64,000 nt of DNA from Nocardioides mesophilus (GTDB lineage Bacteria; Actinomycetota; Actinomycetes; Propionibacteriales; Nocardioidaceae), in the NCBI RefSeq assembly GCF_014395785.1, contig NZ_CP060713.1:710501-774500 (forward strand), given 5' to 3'. Below are positions 1 to 10,234 of this stretch, piece by piece. Made by a program: the position numbers and the translations under genes. The first letter of the stretch is position 1, and each line of letters begins with the position of its first letter. The notes beneath the pieces were generated by a model, which was given only the letters and a program-made list of their open reading frames with translations, was not told the origin of the DNA and made no database searches.

Positions 1-820
1 AGACGTCGGTGCCGGCACTGCGGACCTGGCCGACCAGGTCGTCGAGCTGCGCCAGCGACGGCAGCGGCGCGAGCGCCGGCCTCTCGCCCTCCCGCACCAG
101 GCCGACGATGCGGCGCAGCTCGTCGACCGCCTGCCGGCCCAGCGACTCGGCGCCGCGCAGCGTCTGCTCCTCGACCGAGTCCTCCGGCAGCCGACGGCGC
201 ACCACGCCCACCTGGAGCGTCATCACGCTGACCGTGTGGGCGACGGCGTCGTGCAGCTCGCGCGAGATCCGGGTCCGCTCGGCGGTCACCGCGACGTCGG
301 CCTGCTTCTCCCGCTCGAGGCGCAGCGCCTCGGCCAGTGTCGCCAGCTCGGCGCTGCGATCCTGCTCGCGCCGCAGCAGGAAGCCGACCACCCACGCCGG
401 GCCGAGGATCAGCGCGTAGAAGAGGAACTCCCACACCGTCTGACCGGCCACCACGATCGTGCTCGCGGGCACCAGCGCACCGACCGCGTAGGCGGCGAGT
501 CCGGTGCGACGGTCGGTGCGGTAGGCGGCGTACCCCACCAGCAGCATCGTCGCGATCAGGTGCGCCCCGCCCATCTGCGGCAGCGGGCCCCAGAGCATCG
601 GCAGACCCAGCGCGAGCACGTCGACGACCACCGCGGCCAGGGGTGACCACCAGGCCACCACGCAGGCGACGCCGATGACCACGGAGATGACGACGCTGGC
701 GCCCGTGACGCCGACGTCCTGGACGCCGTACGCCGCCTCGAACAGCGACGCGCCGGCCAGCACGACACCGACGGCGACGTGCGCGGCGAGTCCCGGGCGG
801 AGCGGGCTGGTGGTCGGCAC
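1..820 (-). CDS. Sensor histidine kinase, HisKA_3 type (partial, C-terminus off window)
   Basis: The frame opens at a GTG at 820 and runs off the left edge, leaving about 273 residues. Residues 10 to 150 form hydrophobic segments, consistent with an N-terminal membrane sensor of four to five helices. They are followed by a basic linker and the dimerisation/phosphoacceptor helix ERTRISRELHDAVAHTVSV, with His190 as the predicted phosphorylation site. This is the NarL/DesK-type histidine kinase arrangement (HisKA_3). The ATPase domain would lie outside the window, and the partner response regulator is normally the next gene downstream, also outside. Signal and target are unknown. It is transcribed divergently from the membrane protein at 1040. 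Confidence 0.85.
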   Translation of the reverse strand, partial: MPTTSPLRPGLAAHVAVGVVLAGASLFEAAYGVQDVGVTGASVVISVVIGVACVVAWWSPLAAVVVDVLALGLPMLWGPLPQMGGAHLIATMLLVGYAAYRTDRRTGLAAYAVGALVPASTIVVAGQTVWEFLFYALILGPAWVVGFLLRREQDRSAELATLAEALRLEREKQADVAVTAERTRISRELHDAVAHTVSVMTLQVGVVRRRLPEDSVEEQTLRGAESLGRQAVDELRRIVGLVREGERPALAPLPSLAQLDDLVGQVRSAGTDV

Positions 821-863
821 GCGCTCAAACTACGCGGCGACCACCACGGTGCACGTCGGTTTC

Positions 864-898
864 GGGGACGACCCGGGGTCCTCCCCGGGGACGACCCG
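864..898. promoter_or_regulatory. Direct repeat plus hairpin in a divergent intergenic region
   Basis: The 12-mer GGGGACGACCCG occurs at 864-875 and again at 887-898, same orientation, 23 bp apart. Overlapping these, CCCGGGG (872-878) and CCCCGGG (883-889) form an inverted repeat with a 4-base loop. The site lies between the kinase start (820) and the membrane protein start (1040). Two repeats about two helical turns apart would suit a dimeric response regulator, but that role is inference only. Confidence 0.35.
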
Positions 899-1039
899 CG
901 CGTCCCCACCCCGTCTCCGGGTCGTAGCGGAGTCGGGCTCCGCGAGCGATCCGGGTCACCCGCGGCCGGTCCTAGCGTTCCTCACGCCGGCTCGACCGAC
1001 GTCGGCGAACCACCGAGAAACGCACAGAAGGACATCGCC

Positions 1040-1735
1040 ATGACCAGCACCACCCTGACCACCGGAACGAGCAGCACGTCCGCCGCCGCCACCACCGACC
1101 ACGGCCCCTCGAGGGTGCTCGGCGTGCTCGCCGGGCTGGCATCGATCGCCGCACCCTTGCTGTTCGTCGCCGGCGCGGCGACGTCACCGCCCCAGGAGAG
1201 TCCGGCCACCGACGACTACATCGCCTCGTTGGCCGCGGACCCGGTGCTCTCGGGGATCTCGGCGAACCTCTTCCACTACTCCTGGGTGCTGTTCGCGTTC
1301 GCCGCGATCGCGAGCATCGGGCTGGTCCGCGGACGCCGTGGCCGCGCGCTCACCACGGCGGGCGGCCTCGCGGCCGCGTTCGGCTCGATCCAGTTCACCG
1401 GCCTGCTGTGGTCGGACTGGATGAACGTCGCGCTCGGCAACACCGTCACGATGCCCGAGGCGGTCGCCGTCTTCGAGCACGTCAACGCGGCGCCGTCCAT
1501 CGCCGTCTGGCTGCTCAGCGCCAAGGTGTTCGGCCTCCTCGGCTTCCCGGTGCTGTACGCCGGCCTCGCCCGGGCGGGCGTGATCACCTGGTGGCTGGTA
1601 CCCCTGTCGCTGCTGCCCATGATCGCCTTCGGCGTGGTCGGTGGGGTCGTCGGCATCGCGCTCGCGGTGCTGCTCTACGCCCCGTCGTACGTCGTCGGCG
1701 TCCGGCTCGTGCAGCGGGCGCGCCTCGCCCACTGA
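1040..1735 (+). CDS. Small multi-pass membrane protein of unknown function
   Basis: A 231-residue protein starting at ATG 1040, preceded by AGAAGGA about 8 bases upstream. The frame stays open upstream but lacks a comparable ribosome site. The first 30 residues are Thr/Ser-rich and polar. Then come about six hydrophobic segments (roughly residues 33-53, 82-102, 111-130, 150-175, 180-195, 200-222), the last being a Gly/Val-rich helix. It resembles the DUF4386-like actinobacterial membrane proteins in size and layout, but I see no diagnostic motif. It is divergent from the sensor kinase and may be one of its targets (inference). A strong hairpin follows the stop codon. Confidence 0.75.
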   Translation: MTSTTLTTGTSSTSAAATTDHGPSRVLGVLAGLASIAAPLLFVAGAATSPPQESPATDDYIASLAADPVLSGISANLFHYSWVLFAFAAIASIGLVRGRRGRALTTAGGLAAAFGSIQFTGLLWSDWMNVALGNTVTMPEAVAVFEHVNAAPSIAVWLLSAKVFGLLGFPVLYAGLARAGVITWWLVPLSLLPMIAFGVVGGVVGIALAVLLYAPSYVVGVRLVQRARLAH

Positions 1736-1744
1736 CGACTCGTC

Positions 1745-1774
1745 ACGGCCGGCCCTCGCCCGAGGGCCGGCCGT
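1745..1774. terminator. Bidirectional hairpin terminator
   Basis: A perfect 14-bp inverted repeat (1745-1758 with 1761-1774) with a 2-base spacer lies between the convergent genes ending at 1735 (+) and 1783 (-). There is no T-run, as is common in high-GC actinobacteria. Confidence 0.75.
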
Positions 1775-1782
1775 TGCGCGGG

Positions 1783-2541
1783 TCAGATCTCGTAGACTGC
1801 GCCGCTCGTCGCCAGCTCGAGCGGGCCGTCGTAAGTCGTGCGCGCCTCCGCCACCGCGGCCTCGCCGTCGTACCACGGGGGCACGTGCGTGAGCACGAGC
1901 CGGCGGACACCGGCAGCGGTCGCGGCCCGGCCGGCGTCGGCCCCGGTGAGGTGCAGGTCCGCCGGGTTCTGGACGCCCTCACGGAACGCCGCCTCCGCGA
2001 GCAGCAGGTCGGCGTCCTTGGCCAGCTCGACCAGCTGGCCGCACGGCCCGGTGTCGCCGGAGTAGGCCAGCACCGCCCCGTCGGCCTCGATCCGCAGGCC
2101 GTACGCCGGGACCGGGTGCACCACCCGGCTGGGCCGGACCGTGAAGGGGCCCAGCGTGACCGGCTGGTCGTCGTAGGAGTGGAAGTGGAACTCCGCCGAC
2201 ATCCCCGGGTCGGCGGGCAGGCCGTAGGCCCGGGCCATCTGCCGGCCGATGCCCGGCGGCCCCCAGACCGGGATCGGTGGGCGGGCGCCCGCGGGGTGGT
2301 ACTTCCACATCACGTAGAGGCCGCTGAGGTCGAAGTAGTGGTCGGCGTGCAGGTGGCTGATCAGCACCGCGTCGATGAGCAGCGGGTCGACGTAGCGGTG
2401 CAGCGCGCCCAGCGCGCCGCTGCCGAGGTCGAGCACCACCCGCCAGGTGCGACCCCCCTGGTCGACCTCGAGCAGGTAGCAGCTGGCCGGCGAGTCCGGA
2501 CCGGGGTAGGAGCCGGCGCAGCCGACGACGGTGAGCCTCAT
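1783..2541 (-). CDS. MBL-fold hydrolase, Rv1339-type cyclic nucleotide phosphodiesterase-like
   Basis: A 252-residue metallo-beta-lactamase-fold protein. The metal motif HLHADH is at residues 63-68, and later His/Asp residues complete the usual di-metal site. Size and fold match the RNase Z-like subgroup. It lies 34 bases downstream of murI, the same neighbourhood as Mycobacterium tuberculosis Rv1338-Rv1339. Rv1339 is reported as an atypical class II cAMP phosphodiesterase, so cyclic-nucleotide hydrolysis is a reasonable family-based guess rather than something the sequence proves. The mycobacterial neighbours rph and rdgB are not present here. Ends against the 1745-1774 hairpin. Confidence 0.85.
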   Translation of the reverse strand: MRLTVVGCAGSYPGPDSPASCYLLEVDQGGRTWRVVLDLGSGALGALHRYVDPLLIDAVLISHLHADHYFDLSGLYVMWKYHPAGARPPIPVWGPPGIGRQMARAYGLPADPGMSAEFHFHSYDDQPVTLGPFTVRPSRVVHPVPAYGLRIEADGAVLAYSGDTGPCGQLVELAKDADLLLAEAAFREGVQNPADLHLTGADAGRAATAAGVRRLVLTHVPPWYDGEAAVAEARTTYDGPLELATSGAVYEI

Positions 2542-2575
2542 GCGCAGGCTCCGCCACGCCCGGGCGGGGTGCCGC

Positions 2576-3400
2576 TCATGCCTGCATCCAGGACGTCGCC
2601 CGGGCCAGCTGGTGCACCGAGTCGAGCTCGGGGCCGAGGAAGCGCCGGCCGATCCGCGCGAACTCGTCGGGCTGGCCGGTGGTCAGGAACCGGTGCTCGG
2701 GAGCCGGCAGCGCCGGGTCCCGCTCGAGGCCGGCGCGGACCAGCAGCCGGTAGACGTCCTTGGCGGTCTCCTCGGCGCTGGAGACCAGCGTGACCTGCTC
2801 GCCGAGCACGAACGAGAGCACGCCGGTGAGCAGCGGGTAGTGGGTGCAGCCGAGGATCAGCGTGTCGATGCCCTCGGACGTCAGCGGGTCGAGGTAGCCG
2901 TGCGCCACGTCGAGCAGCTCCGGGCCGCTGGTGATCCCGGCCTCCACGAACTCGACGAAGCGCGAGCAGACCTGGGTGTGCAGGGTGACGTGCGGAGCAG
3001 CGGTGAACGCGTCGTCGTAGGCCATCGACTCCGCCGTGGCCCGCGTGCAGATCACCCCGATCTGACCGGTGCGGCTCGCCGCGACCGCCCGGCGGGTCGC
3101 GGGGTGGATCACCTCGACCACCGGCACCGGGTAGCGCTCCCGGGCGTCCCGGAGAACCGCGGCGCTGGCGGAGTTGCAGGCGATCACCAACGCCTTGACG
3201 CCTTGGTCGACGAGGTGGTCCAGGCACTCCAGGGCGTACTCCCGCACCTCCCCGATCGGCTTGGGGCCGTAGGGCTGGCGGGCGGTGTCGCCGAGGTAGA
3301 TCAGCGGTTCGTGCGGCAGCTGGTCCAGCACCGCGCGGGCCACGGTGAGTCCACCGAAGCCTGAGTCGAAGATGCCGATGGGCGCGTCTGCCACCCCCAC
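2576..3400 (-). CDS. murI: Glutamate racemase
   Basis: A 274-residue protein matching glutamate racemase throughout. It interconverts L- and D-glutamate in the cytoplasm for peptidoglycan synthesis. The N-terminal [13 protein letters not shown] is followed by the first catalytic cysteine in CNSASA (Cys75) and the second in GCTHYPLL (Cys185, with His187). Many family members have CNTASA; the Ser variant should be neutral. The ATG at 3400 gives the expected N-terminus. The gene lies between the PlsC/PRPP-synthetase group and the MBL hydrolase, all on the minus strand, matching the actinobacterial cysM-murI neighbourhood. Confidence 0.96.
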   Translation of the reverse strand: MGVADAPIGIFDSGFGGLTVARAVLDQLPHEPLIYLGDTARQPYGPKPIGEVREYALECLDHLVDQGVKALVIACNSASAAVLRDARERYPVPVVEVIHPATRRAVAASRTGQIGVICTRATAESMAYDDAFTAAPHVTLHTQVCSRFVEFVEAGITSGPELLDVAHGYLDPLTSEGIDTLILGCTHYPLLTGVLSFVLGEQVTLVSSAEETAKDVYRLLVRAGLERDPALPAPEHRFLTTGQPDEFARIGRRFLGPELDSVHQLARATSWMQA

Positions 3401-3539
3401 AGGCTAGTCGCAGCCACCGGCCGGTCCCGCGCTCGCGCGACCGACGTCACCCTGCGATCCCGGTCACGCCGGGCCCACGGGAGGTGTCCGGGACCTTCGC
3501 CCGGTGCTCGCCGGCGGCAGCGGGGACCACAGTGGAGGC

Positions 3540-4025
3540 ATGGCCGTCACCTACTCCATCCAGTTCGCCGATCTGCAGCCGCAGGACGTGGCCGTGGTGC
3601 ACGGCCGGGTCCGGTCCGGGGCTCTGCCCGAGTTCCTCGGCGGCGCCTTCGGGGAGGTCGCCCGGGTGATGGCCGAGCAGGGCCTGCTCCCGATCGGCCC
3701 GCCGTTCGGCCGGTACCGCTTCGACGACGACGGCAGCTGCCAGGTCGAGGCGGGCTTCCCCTGCGCCGGGATCGTCACCGACGCCGGCCGGGTCCGGCAC
3801 GGGAGGCTGCCCGGCGGTCGGGTCGCGCACACGTTGCACGTCGGCGACTACGCCGCGGTGGGCGCGGCGTACCAGGCCGCCGTCGACTTCATCGTCGCCA
3901 ACGGCCACGAGCCCGCCGGGGTTGCCTGGGAGCGCTACCTCGACGGGCCCGACGTGGCCTCGCCACGCACCGAGGTCTTCGTGCCCTGCCGCCCGGTCCG
4001 ACCGCGCGGCGAGCCTCAGGCCTGA
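3540..4025 (+). CDS. GyrI-like/effector-binding domain protein
   Basis: A protein of about 161 residues with the layout of a stand-alone GyrI-like (effector-binding, SOUL-like) domain. It starts YSIQFADLQPQDVAVVHG, has a central PFGRY segment and ends with a WERYLDGPD segment. Such domains bind small hydrophobic ligands and are related to the C-terminal half of AraC/MerR regulators; the ligand here is unknown. The start is uncertain: ATG 3540 has GGAGG only one base away, and an in-frame GTG lies at 3504. It is an opposite-strand insertion between murI and plsC, and its 3' end overlaps the acyltransferase 3' end by 10 bp. Confidence 0.75.
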   Translation: MAVTYSIQFADLQPQDVAVVHGRVRSGALPEFLGGAFGEVARVMAEQGLLPIGPPFGRYRFDDDGSCQVEAGFPCAGIVTDAGRVRHGRLPGGRVAHTLHVGDYAAVGAAYQAAVDFIVANGHEPAGVAWERYLDGPDVASPRTEVFVPCRPVRPRGEPQA

Positions 4026-4711
4026 GTGCTCCGCTCGTTGTAGACCCCGGCCGGCTCCTGGCCGGAGAGCGCCTGGATCGCGGCCATCACCTGCTCGGTC
4101 ACCTCTCGGCGGGCACGTCCCAGGGGTACGCCGTCGTAGCGGTCGGCGAAGTGGAGCGGCTCGCCGAACCGGACCGTGACCCGGGCCAGCCGGGGCAGCC
4201 GGGAGCCGACGGGCTGGAGGTTCTGGGTGCCGACCAGACCGACCGGCACCACCGGCGCACCGGAGGTCAGCGCCAGGTGGGCGACCCCGGTGCGGCCGCG
4301 GTAGAGCCGGCCGTCGCGCGAGCGGGTGCCCTCGGGGTAGATCCCGAAGGCCTCTCCCCTGCCGAGGATCTCCAGGGCGATGTCGAGCGAGGCGATCGCG
4401 GCCCGGGTGTCGTCGCGGTCGACCGGGATCATCCCGAGCCCCCGGAACCAGCCCCGCATCGCCGCGCCGCGCAGGCCGGTGCCGGTGAAGTAGTCCTCCT
4501 TGGCGAGGAAGACCACCTGGCGGGGCGCGACGATCGGGATCACCATCGAGTCCGCGAACGAGAGGTGGTTGCTGGCCACGATCACCGGGCCGGTGAGCGG
4601 GACGTTCCCGGCACCCTCGACGATCGGGCGCCAGATCGCCCGCGACAGCGGCGCGATCACCGCGTGCATGACCTTGTAGAACATCGGGGAGCCCGGCAAG
4701 TTCGTCCTCAC
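4016..4711 (-). CDS. 1-acyl-sn-glycerol-3-phosphate acyltransferase (PlsC family)
   Basis: A 231-residue membrane-associated acyltransferase expected to transfer an acyl group to lysophosphatidate in phospholipid synthesis. The catalytic HX4D motif is NHLSFAD (His49, Asp54) and the phosphate-binding block is YPEGTRS (Glu127). The length is typical of the short actinobacterial PlsC proteins. Its ATG overlaps the stop of the upstream PRPP synthetase gene (4708-4711), so the two are probably translationally coupled. The acyl acceptor cannot be deduced, since actinobacteria carry several paralogues. Confidence 0.9.
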   Translation of the reverse strand: MRTNLPGSPMFYKVMHAVIAPLSRAIWRPIVEGAGNVPLTGPVIVASNHLSFADSMVIPIVAPRQVVFLAKEDYFTGTGLRGAAMRGWFRGLGMIPVDRDDTRAAIASLDIALEILGRGEAFGIYPEGTRSRDGRLYRGRTGVAHLALTSGAPVVPVGLVGTQNLQPVGSRLPRLARVTVRFGEPLHFADRYDGVPLGRARREVTEQVMAAIQALSGQEPAGVYNERSTQA

Positions 4712-5727
4712 ACCGAGAACGGCAGCCGGGGCTGCGGTGGGCCGAGGGTCGGGTCGACGCCGTCGAACATGCTGCTGATCGACTCGCCCGCGTGCACCCG
4801 GCTGATCGCTTCCGCGAACAGGGTCGCCACCGAGCGGACCTTCAGCTCCGGCCAGTCGGCGGGCGGGACGGTGTCGGTGGTGACCACCTCGTCGATCATC
4901 GGGTGGTCGCGCAGCCGCGAGACCGCCTTGCCGACGAACAGGCCGTGGGTGCAGGCCACCGAGGCGCCGGTGCAGCCGAGCTCCTTCAGCTTGTCCAGCA
5001 GCTCCAGGATCGAGCCGCCGGTGGCGATCTCGTCGTCGAGGATCAGCGCGTGCTTGCCCTCCACCTCGCCGACGACGGCGTCGATGACCACCCGGTCGTC
5101 GGCCAGCCGCTGCTTGCTGCCGGCCGCGACCGGCAGGCCGAGCAGGCGGGCGAACTGGGTGGCGGTCTTGGCGTTGCCGAGGTCCGGGGAGACCACGACG
5201 GTGTCGGCGAGGTCGCGGCCGCGGAAGTGCTCCGCGAGCACCCCGAGCGCGGTCAGGTGATCGACCGGGACGGAGAAGAAGCCGTGCACCTGGGGCGCGT
5301 GCAACGTCATCGTGATCACCCGGGTCACGCCGGCGGTGGCCAGCAGGTCGGCCACGAGACGGCCGCCGATCGAGATCCGGGAGGCGTCCTTCTTGTCCGA
5401 GCGCGCATAGGCGTAGTGCGGGATCACGGCGGTGATCTGGGAGGCCGAGGCGCCCTTGGCGGCGTCCACCATGAGCAGCAGCTCCATGAGCGCCTCCTGG
5501 GTGGGCGGCACGAGCGGCTGCACGATGTAGACGTCGCGCTGGCGGCAGTTGGCCTGGAGCTGCACCTGGAGACAGTCGTTGCTGAAGCGGGTCAGCTCCA
5601 CCGACGAGAGGCCGACCCCGAGCGAGTCGCAGATGGCGGACGCGAGCGCGCGGTGCGCGCTCCCGCTGAAGACGACGATCTCGCGCACAGGCGCTCCCCC
5701 GGAGTCGAGGTGGGTGGGCGGCGTCAC
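4708..5727 (-). CDS. Ribose-phosphate pyrophosphokinase (PRPP synthetase) family protein
   Basis: A 339-residue member of the PRPP synthetase family, which makes phosphoribosyl pyrophosphate from ribose 5-phosphate and ATP. The N-terminal half has ELTRFSND, the ATP/metal segment HYAYARSDKKDASR, and a conserved HAPQVHGFF. The PRPP-binding loop is LILDDEIATGGS, where the canonical housekeeping enzyme usually has DDMIDTGGT. The overall pattern suggests a divergent paralogue rather than the glmU-linked main enzyme (inference). It is coupled to plsC by a 4-base overlap. A PRPP-producing enzyme beside pncB, whose product consumes PRPP, is suggestive but not proof of a link. Confidence 0.85.
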   Translation of the reverse strand: MTPPTHLDSGGAPVREIVVFSGSAHRALASAICDSLGVGLSSVELTRFSNDCLQVQLQANCRQRDVYIVQPLVPPTQEALMELLLMVDAAKGASASQITAVIPHYAYARSDKKDASRISIGGRLVADLLATAGVTRVITMTLHAPQVHGFFSVPVDHLTALGVLAEHFRGRDLADTVVVSPDLGNAKTATQFARLLGLPVAAGSKQRLADDRVVIDAVVGEVEGKHALILDDEIATGGSILELLDKLKELGCTGASVACTHGLFVGKAVSRLRDHPMIDEVVTTDTVPPADWPELKVRSVATLFAEAISRVHAGESISSMFDGVDPTLGPPQPRLPFSV

Positions 5728-5866
5728 CTTAACCCCTCCGGCGCCGCCCCGTCCGCCCGCCGCCGTGCGGCGGACGGCGGCACGCGCCCGAACCGGACGA
5801 TTCGCCCGGGACTGCTATCGACCTACGCCCGGCCTCGGGACGCTCACCGGCCGCTCGTGGAGCGGC

Positions 5867-7146
<1,280 letters not shown>

Positions 7147-7240
7147 GGTCGTGTCTCCTTCTCGGGGTGCGACTGGGTGCTGCTCGGGGTGCTCGTGCTG
7201 GTCGGGCTGCTGGGTGCCGGTGGTGCTTCGCAGCGGACGC

Positions 7241-7675
7241 TCAGTCCGACTGCCCGGAGGCGACGACCTCGACCGGTTCCTCGGTCACCTCGCCGTCGAC
7301 GATCCTGTAGGACCTAAAGTCCACGGGGCCCTGGCTATTCCCGTGCTCGCGTGTGCTGACCAGCACATAGTGCGCGTTCGGCTCCTGGGCGAGCCCGATG
7401 TCGGTGCGGGAGGGGTAGGCCTCGGTGGCCGTGTGCGAGTGGTAGATCACCACCGGCTCCTCCCCGCGGTCGTCCATCTCGCGGTAGAGCTTCAGCAGGT
7501 CCGTGGGCTCGAACTCGTAGAAGGTCGGCGAGGCGGCCGCGTTGACCATCGGCACGAAACGGACCGGCCGGTCCGTTCCCTCGGGCCCGGCGACCACGCC
7601 GCAGGCCTCGTCGGGATGGTCCTTCTTGGCGTGCGCGACGATCGCGTCGTAGAGGTCCTGGGACAGGGTCAGCAC
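7241..7675 (-). CDS. mec: JAMM/MPN+ metalloprotease Mec (CysO-cysteine peptidase)
   Basis: About 144 residues from the GTG at 7675; an in-frame ATG at 7735 would add 20 Arg/Pro-rich residues that look non-native. The JAMM zinc motif is complete: Glu23 in DEACG, then YHSHTATEAYPSRTD with His79, His81 and Asp92. In M. tuberculosis, Mec releases cysteine from CysO-Cys. Because CysO here carries a tail after Gly-Gly, Mec may also have to mature the carrier, as JAMM proteases do for some other ubiquitin-like carriers. It lies upstream of cysO on the same strand with a 94-base gap. Confidence 0.9.
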   Translation of the reverse strand: MLTLSQDLYDAIVAHAKKDHPDEACGVVAGPEGTDRPVRFVPMVNAAASPTFYEFEPTDLLKLYREMDDRGEEPVVIYHSHTATEAYPSRTDIGLAQEPNAHYVLVSTREHGNSQGPVDFRSYRIVDGEVTEEPVEVVASGQSD

Positions 7676-7822
7676 GATGTCGAGGGTAGGCGGCGGGCGT
7701 ACGGCGACCACGCGGCGCCGCTGCGACGTCCGCATCCTGAGACCCGTGGTCCGCGGGCTGGCCCCGGCACGAGCTGCCGGGCGCGCGCCCGAGGGCTGCC
7801 CGCTGGCCCCGCCCTCCCAGGG

Positions 7823-8407
7823 TCATGACGACAGCGCGAGGACCAGCGTCTCCTGCAGGTAGCCGACCCACTCGTAGATGTCGTGCACGTGCGAGCGCGG
7901 GTCGTCGTCGGGCAGCGAGAGCCAGTAGTCCTCGTCGTCCTCCTCGATGCCCAGCCGGGTGGCGAGGGCCAGCCGGATGTCGGTGAACGCCTTGAGCCAG
8001 GTCGTGGCGGCCGGCAGGTCGAGCTCGACGTCGATGTGCAGGCCGTCCTCCTCGAGCTCGGGCGGCAGCCCGGCCTCCTCGAGGGCGTCGATGATCTGGA
8101 CCGCGGCGCCCGCCTTGGCGTCGCGGAGGCCACCCTCGGTGAAGCGCCGGAACTCGCCGGCGGCCTCCTCGTCGTCGGGGTAGGCCGTCGGGAACAGCCG
8201 CGCGAGCACCGGGTCGTCCGGGGCGGTGGTCGGGCCGGAGAAGTCGAGCATCCGCTCGAGCGGGTCGCTGGCCTCGGTGGGCGCGGCGACCTCGTTGCGT
8301 AGCAGCTCCACCATCTGCGAGGCCAGCGAGCGCAGCAGATCGGCCTCGAAGCCGGTGAACGTGGCCACCGCACCGCCACCACGGCGCTGCTCGAACCCGC
8401 TGCTCAT
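7823..8407 (-). CDS. DUF2017 family protein (Rv1332-like)
   Basis: A 194-residue acidic, probably cytosolic protein of the actinobacterial DUF2017 family, recognised from position (directly after clpS) and sequence character: an N-terminal [20 protein letters not shown] helix, a run of Asp/Glu, and a C-terminal region with [10 protein letters not shown] and an aromatic helix [11 protein letters not shown]. No catalytic motif is visible. Its start overlaps the clpS stop by 4 bases (8404-8407), so it is probably co-translated with ClpS. A role connected to protein turnover is only a guess from that coupling. Confidence 0.85.
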   Translation of the reverse strand: MSSGFEQRRGGGAVATFTGFEADLLRSLASQMVELLRNEVAAPTEASDPLERMLDFSGPTTAPDDPVLARLFPTAYPDDEEAAGEFRRFTEGGLRDAKAGAAVQIIDALEEAGLPPELEEDGLHIDVELDLPAATTWLKAFTDIRLALATRLGIEEDDEDYWLSLPDDDPRSHVHDIYEWVGYLQETLVLALSS

Positions 8408-8700
8408 CCGGCCTTCTCCATCGTGGCCCAGAGGCCGTACTCGTGCATCGCCTGGACGTCGCGCTCCATCTCCTCGCGCGATCCGCTCGACACGTTGGAC
8501 CGACCGTCGTGGTGCACCTCGAGCATGAGCTTCTCGGCCTTCTTGCGGGAGTAGCCGAAGTAGTTCTCGAACACGTAGGTCACGTACGACATCAGGTTGA
8601 CGGGGTCGTTCCAGACCACCGTCACCCAGGGACGATCGACATGGAGGGCCTCGTCGGGACGTTCGGTCTCGACGGGCATCGGCGCGGACACATGCTTCAT
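8404..8700 (-). CDS. clpS: ATP-dependent Clp protease adaptor ClpS
   Basis: A 98-residue adaptor that binds the ClpA/ClpC N-domain and presents N-degron substrates. The core shows [20 protein letters not shown], then the [14 protein letters not shown] helix; the N-degron pocket residues Asn, Asp and the His pair are present. The start is taken as ATG 8700 (MKHVSAP). The open frame continues upstream into a Pro-rich stretch (to 8754) that would overlap the divergent pncB start. First gene of a minus-strand run with DUF2017, mec, cysO and cysM, as in mycobacteria. Confidence 0.94.
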   Translation of the reverse strand: MKHVSAPMPVETERPDEALHVDRPWVTVVWNDPVNLMSYVTYVFENYFGYSRKKAEKLMLEVHHDGRSNVSSGSREEMERDVQAMHEYGLWATMEKAG

Positions 8701-8744
8701 CCTAGGCGGAGGTGGCGGCTGCCCCGGACCGTAGGCTGACCCGG

Positions 8745-10085
8745 GTGACGACACGACCCCAGGTGCGCACCGGCACCAGCAGCACCGGAAGCACCGACAG
8801 CACCGCCCTGCTCACCGACCACTACGAGCTGACGATGCTGCAGGCGGCGCTCGCCGCCGGCACCGCGGACCGCCGGTCGGTCTTCGAGCTGTTCGCCCGG
8901 CGGCTCCCCGAGGGGCGGCGGTACGGCGTCGTGGCCGGCGTCGGTCGCGCCCTGGACGCCATCGAGGCGTTCAGCTTCGACGACGAGGTGCTGGCCCACC
9001 TGGCCGAGCACGACGTGGTCGACCGGGCCACGCTGGACTGGCTGGCCGGCTTCCGCTTCACCGGTGACGTCTGGGGCTACCCGGAGGGGGAGGTCTACTT
9101 CCCGCAGTCCCCGCTGATGGTGGTGGAGTCGAGCTTCGCCGAGGCGGTGCTCCTGGAGACCGTGCTGCTCTCGATCCTCAACCACGACTCGGCGATCGCC
9201 TCCGCGGCGTCCCGGATGACGATGGCGGCCGGCGACCGGCCGTGCATCGAGATGGGCTCCCGGCGTACCCACGAGCAGGCCGCGGTCGCGGCCGCCCGGG
9301 CGGCGTACGTCGCCGGCTTCACCACGACCTCGAACCTCGCGGCCGGTCACCGCTACGGCATCCCCACCGCGGGCACCAGCGCGCACAGCTTCACGCTGCT
9401 GCACGACACCGAGCGGGACGCGTTCACCGCGCAGGTCGACTCCCTCGGTCGCGGCACGACGCTGCTGGTGGACACCTACGACGTCGCCGAGGCGGTGCGG
9501 ACCGCCGTCGAGGTGGCCGGGACCGACCTGGGCGCGGTGCGGCTGGACTCCGGGGACCTCGGCGTGCTCGCCCACGAGGTGCGGGCGCAGCTCGACGGGC
9601 TCGGCGCCACGAAGACCCGGATCATCGTCACCTCCGACCTCGACGAGCACGCGATCGCCGCGCTGGCCGCGGCCCCGGTCGACGGCTACGGCGTCGGCAC
9701 CTCGCTGGTCACCGGCAGCGGTCACCCCACCTGCGGGTTCGTCTACAAGCTGGTCTCCCGCGAGGGCGCCGACGGCGCGATGGTCAGCGTGGCCAAGGCG
9801 AGCACCTCCAAGGCGTCGGTGGGCGGGCGCAAGTACGCCCTGCGGCGGCGCAACCGGGAGGGTTGCGCCGAGGCCGAGGTGATCGGGATCGGCACGCCGC
9901 CGGAGGACGACGGCGACGACCGGGCGCTGCTGGTGCCGCTGGTGCGCGAGGGCCGGGTCGTCGGCCGCGAGCCACTGGCGGTGGCCCGCGAGCGGCACGA
10001 GCGGGTGCGTGCGGAGCTTCCGGTCAAGGCCCGTCAGCTCTCCCGGGGCGAGCCGGTGATCCCCACCCAGCTGATCGGCGGCTGA
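8745..10085 (+). CDS. pncB: Nicotinate phosphoribosyltransferase
   Basis: About 446 residues. The enzyme condenses nicotinate with PRPP (with ATP hydrolysis) to nicotinate mononucleotide in the Preiss-Handler route to NAD. Family hallmarks: [15 protein letters not shown] near the N-terminus, [37 protein letters not shown] and VRLDSGDL. The start is put at GTG 8745 (VTTRPQ); a GTG at 8712 is also in frame and would add 11 residues. It is divergent from clpS with only 44 bases between them, as in M. tuberculosis Rv1330c-Rv1331. It ends at a large inverted repeat shared with the convergent nucleotidase. Confidence 0.93.
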   Translation: MTTRPQVRTGTSSTGSTDSTALLTDHYELTMLQAALAAGTADRRSVFELFARRLPEGRRYGVVAGVGRALDAIEAFSFDDEVLAHLAEHDVVDRATLDWLAGFRFTGDVWGYPEGEVYFPQSPLMVVESSFAEAVLLETVLLSILNHDSAIASAASRMTMAAGDRPCIEMGSRRTHEQAAVAAARAAYVAGFTTTSNLAAGHRYGIPTAGTSAHSFTLLHDTERDAFTAQVDSLGRGTTLLVDTYDVAEAVRTAVEVAGTDLGAVRLDSGDLGVLAHEVRAQLDGLGATKTRIIVTSDLDEHAIAALAAAPVDGYGVGTSLVTGSGHPTCGFVYKLVSREGADGAMVSVAKASTSKASVGGRKYALRRRNREGCAEAEVIGIGTPPEDDGDDRALLVPLVREGRVVGREPLAVARERHERVRAELPVKARQLSRGEPVIPTQLIGG

Positions 10086-10157
10086 CCCGCCGCTGCCCCG
10101 CCGGCCGCCGGACGCCGGACGGATCGAGGTCGATAGCCCCCGTTCGTACGACGCCCC

Positions 10158-10212
10158 CGCCGGACGTCATACGGACCGGGGCCGAGGCCCTCGGGGTGCA
10201 TGACGTCCGGCG
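10158..10212. terminator. Bidirectional terminator-like inverted repeat
   Basis: Perfect 13-bp arms CGCCGGACGTCAT (10158-10170) and ATGACGTCCGGCG (10200-10212) enclose a smaller nested hairpin, CCGAG/CTCGG (10182-10194). It sits between the convergent pncB and 5'-nucleotidase genes. Confidence 0.65.
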
Positions 10213-10234
10213 ACGGCGGACGGGCGACGCGGGC

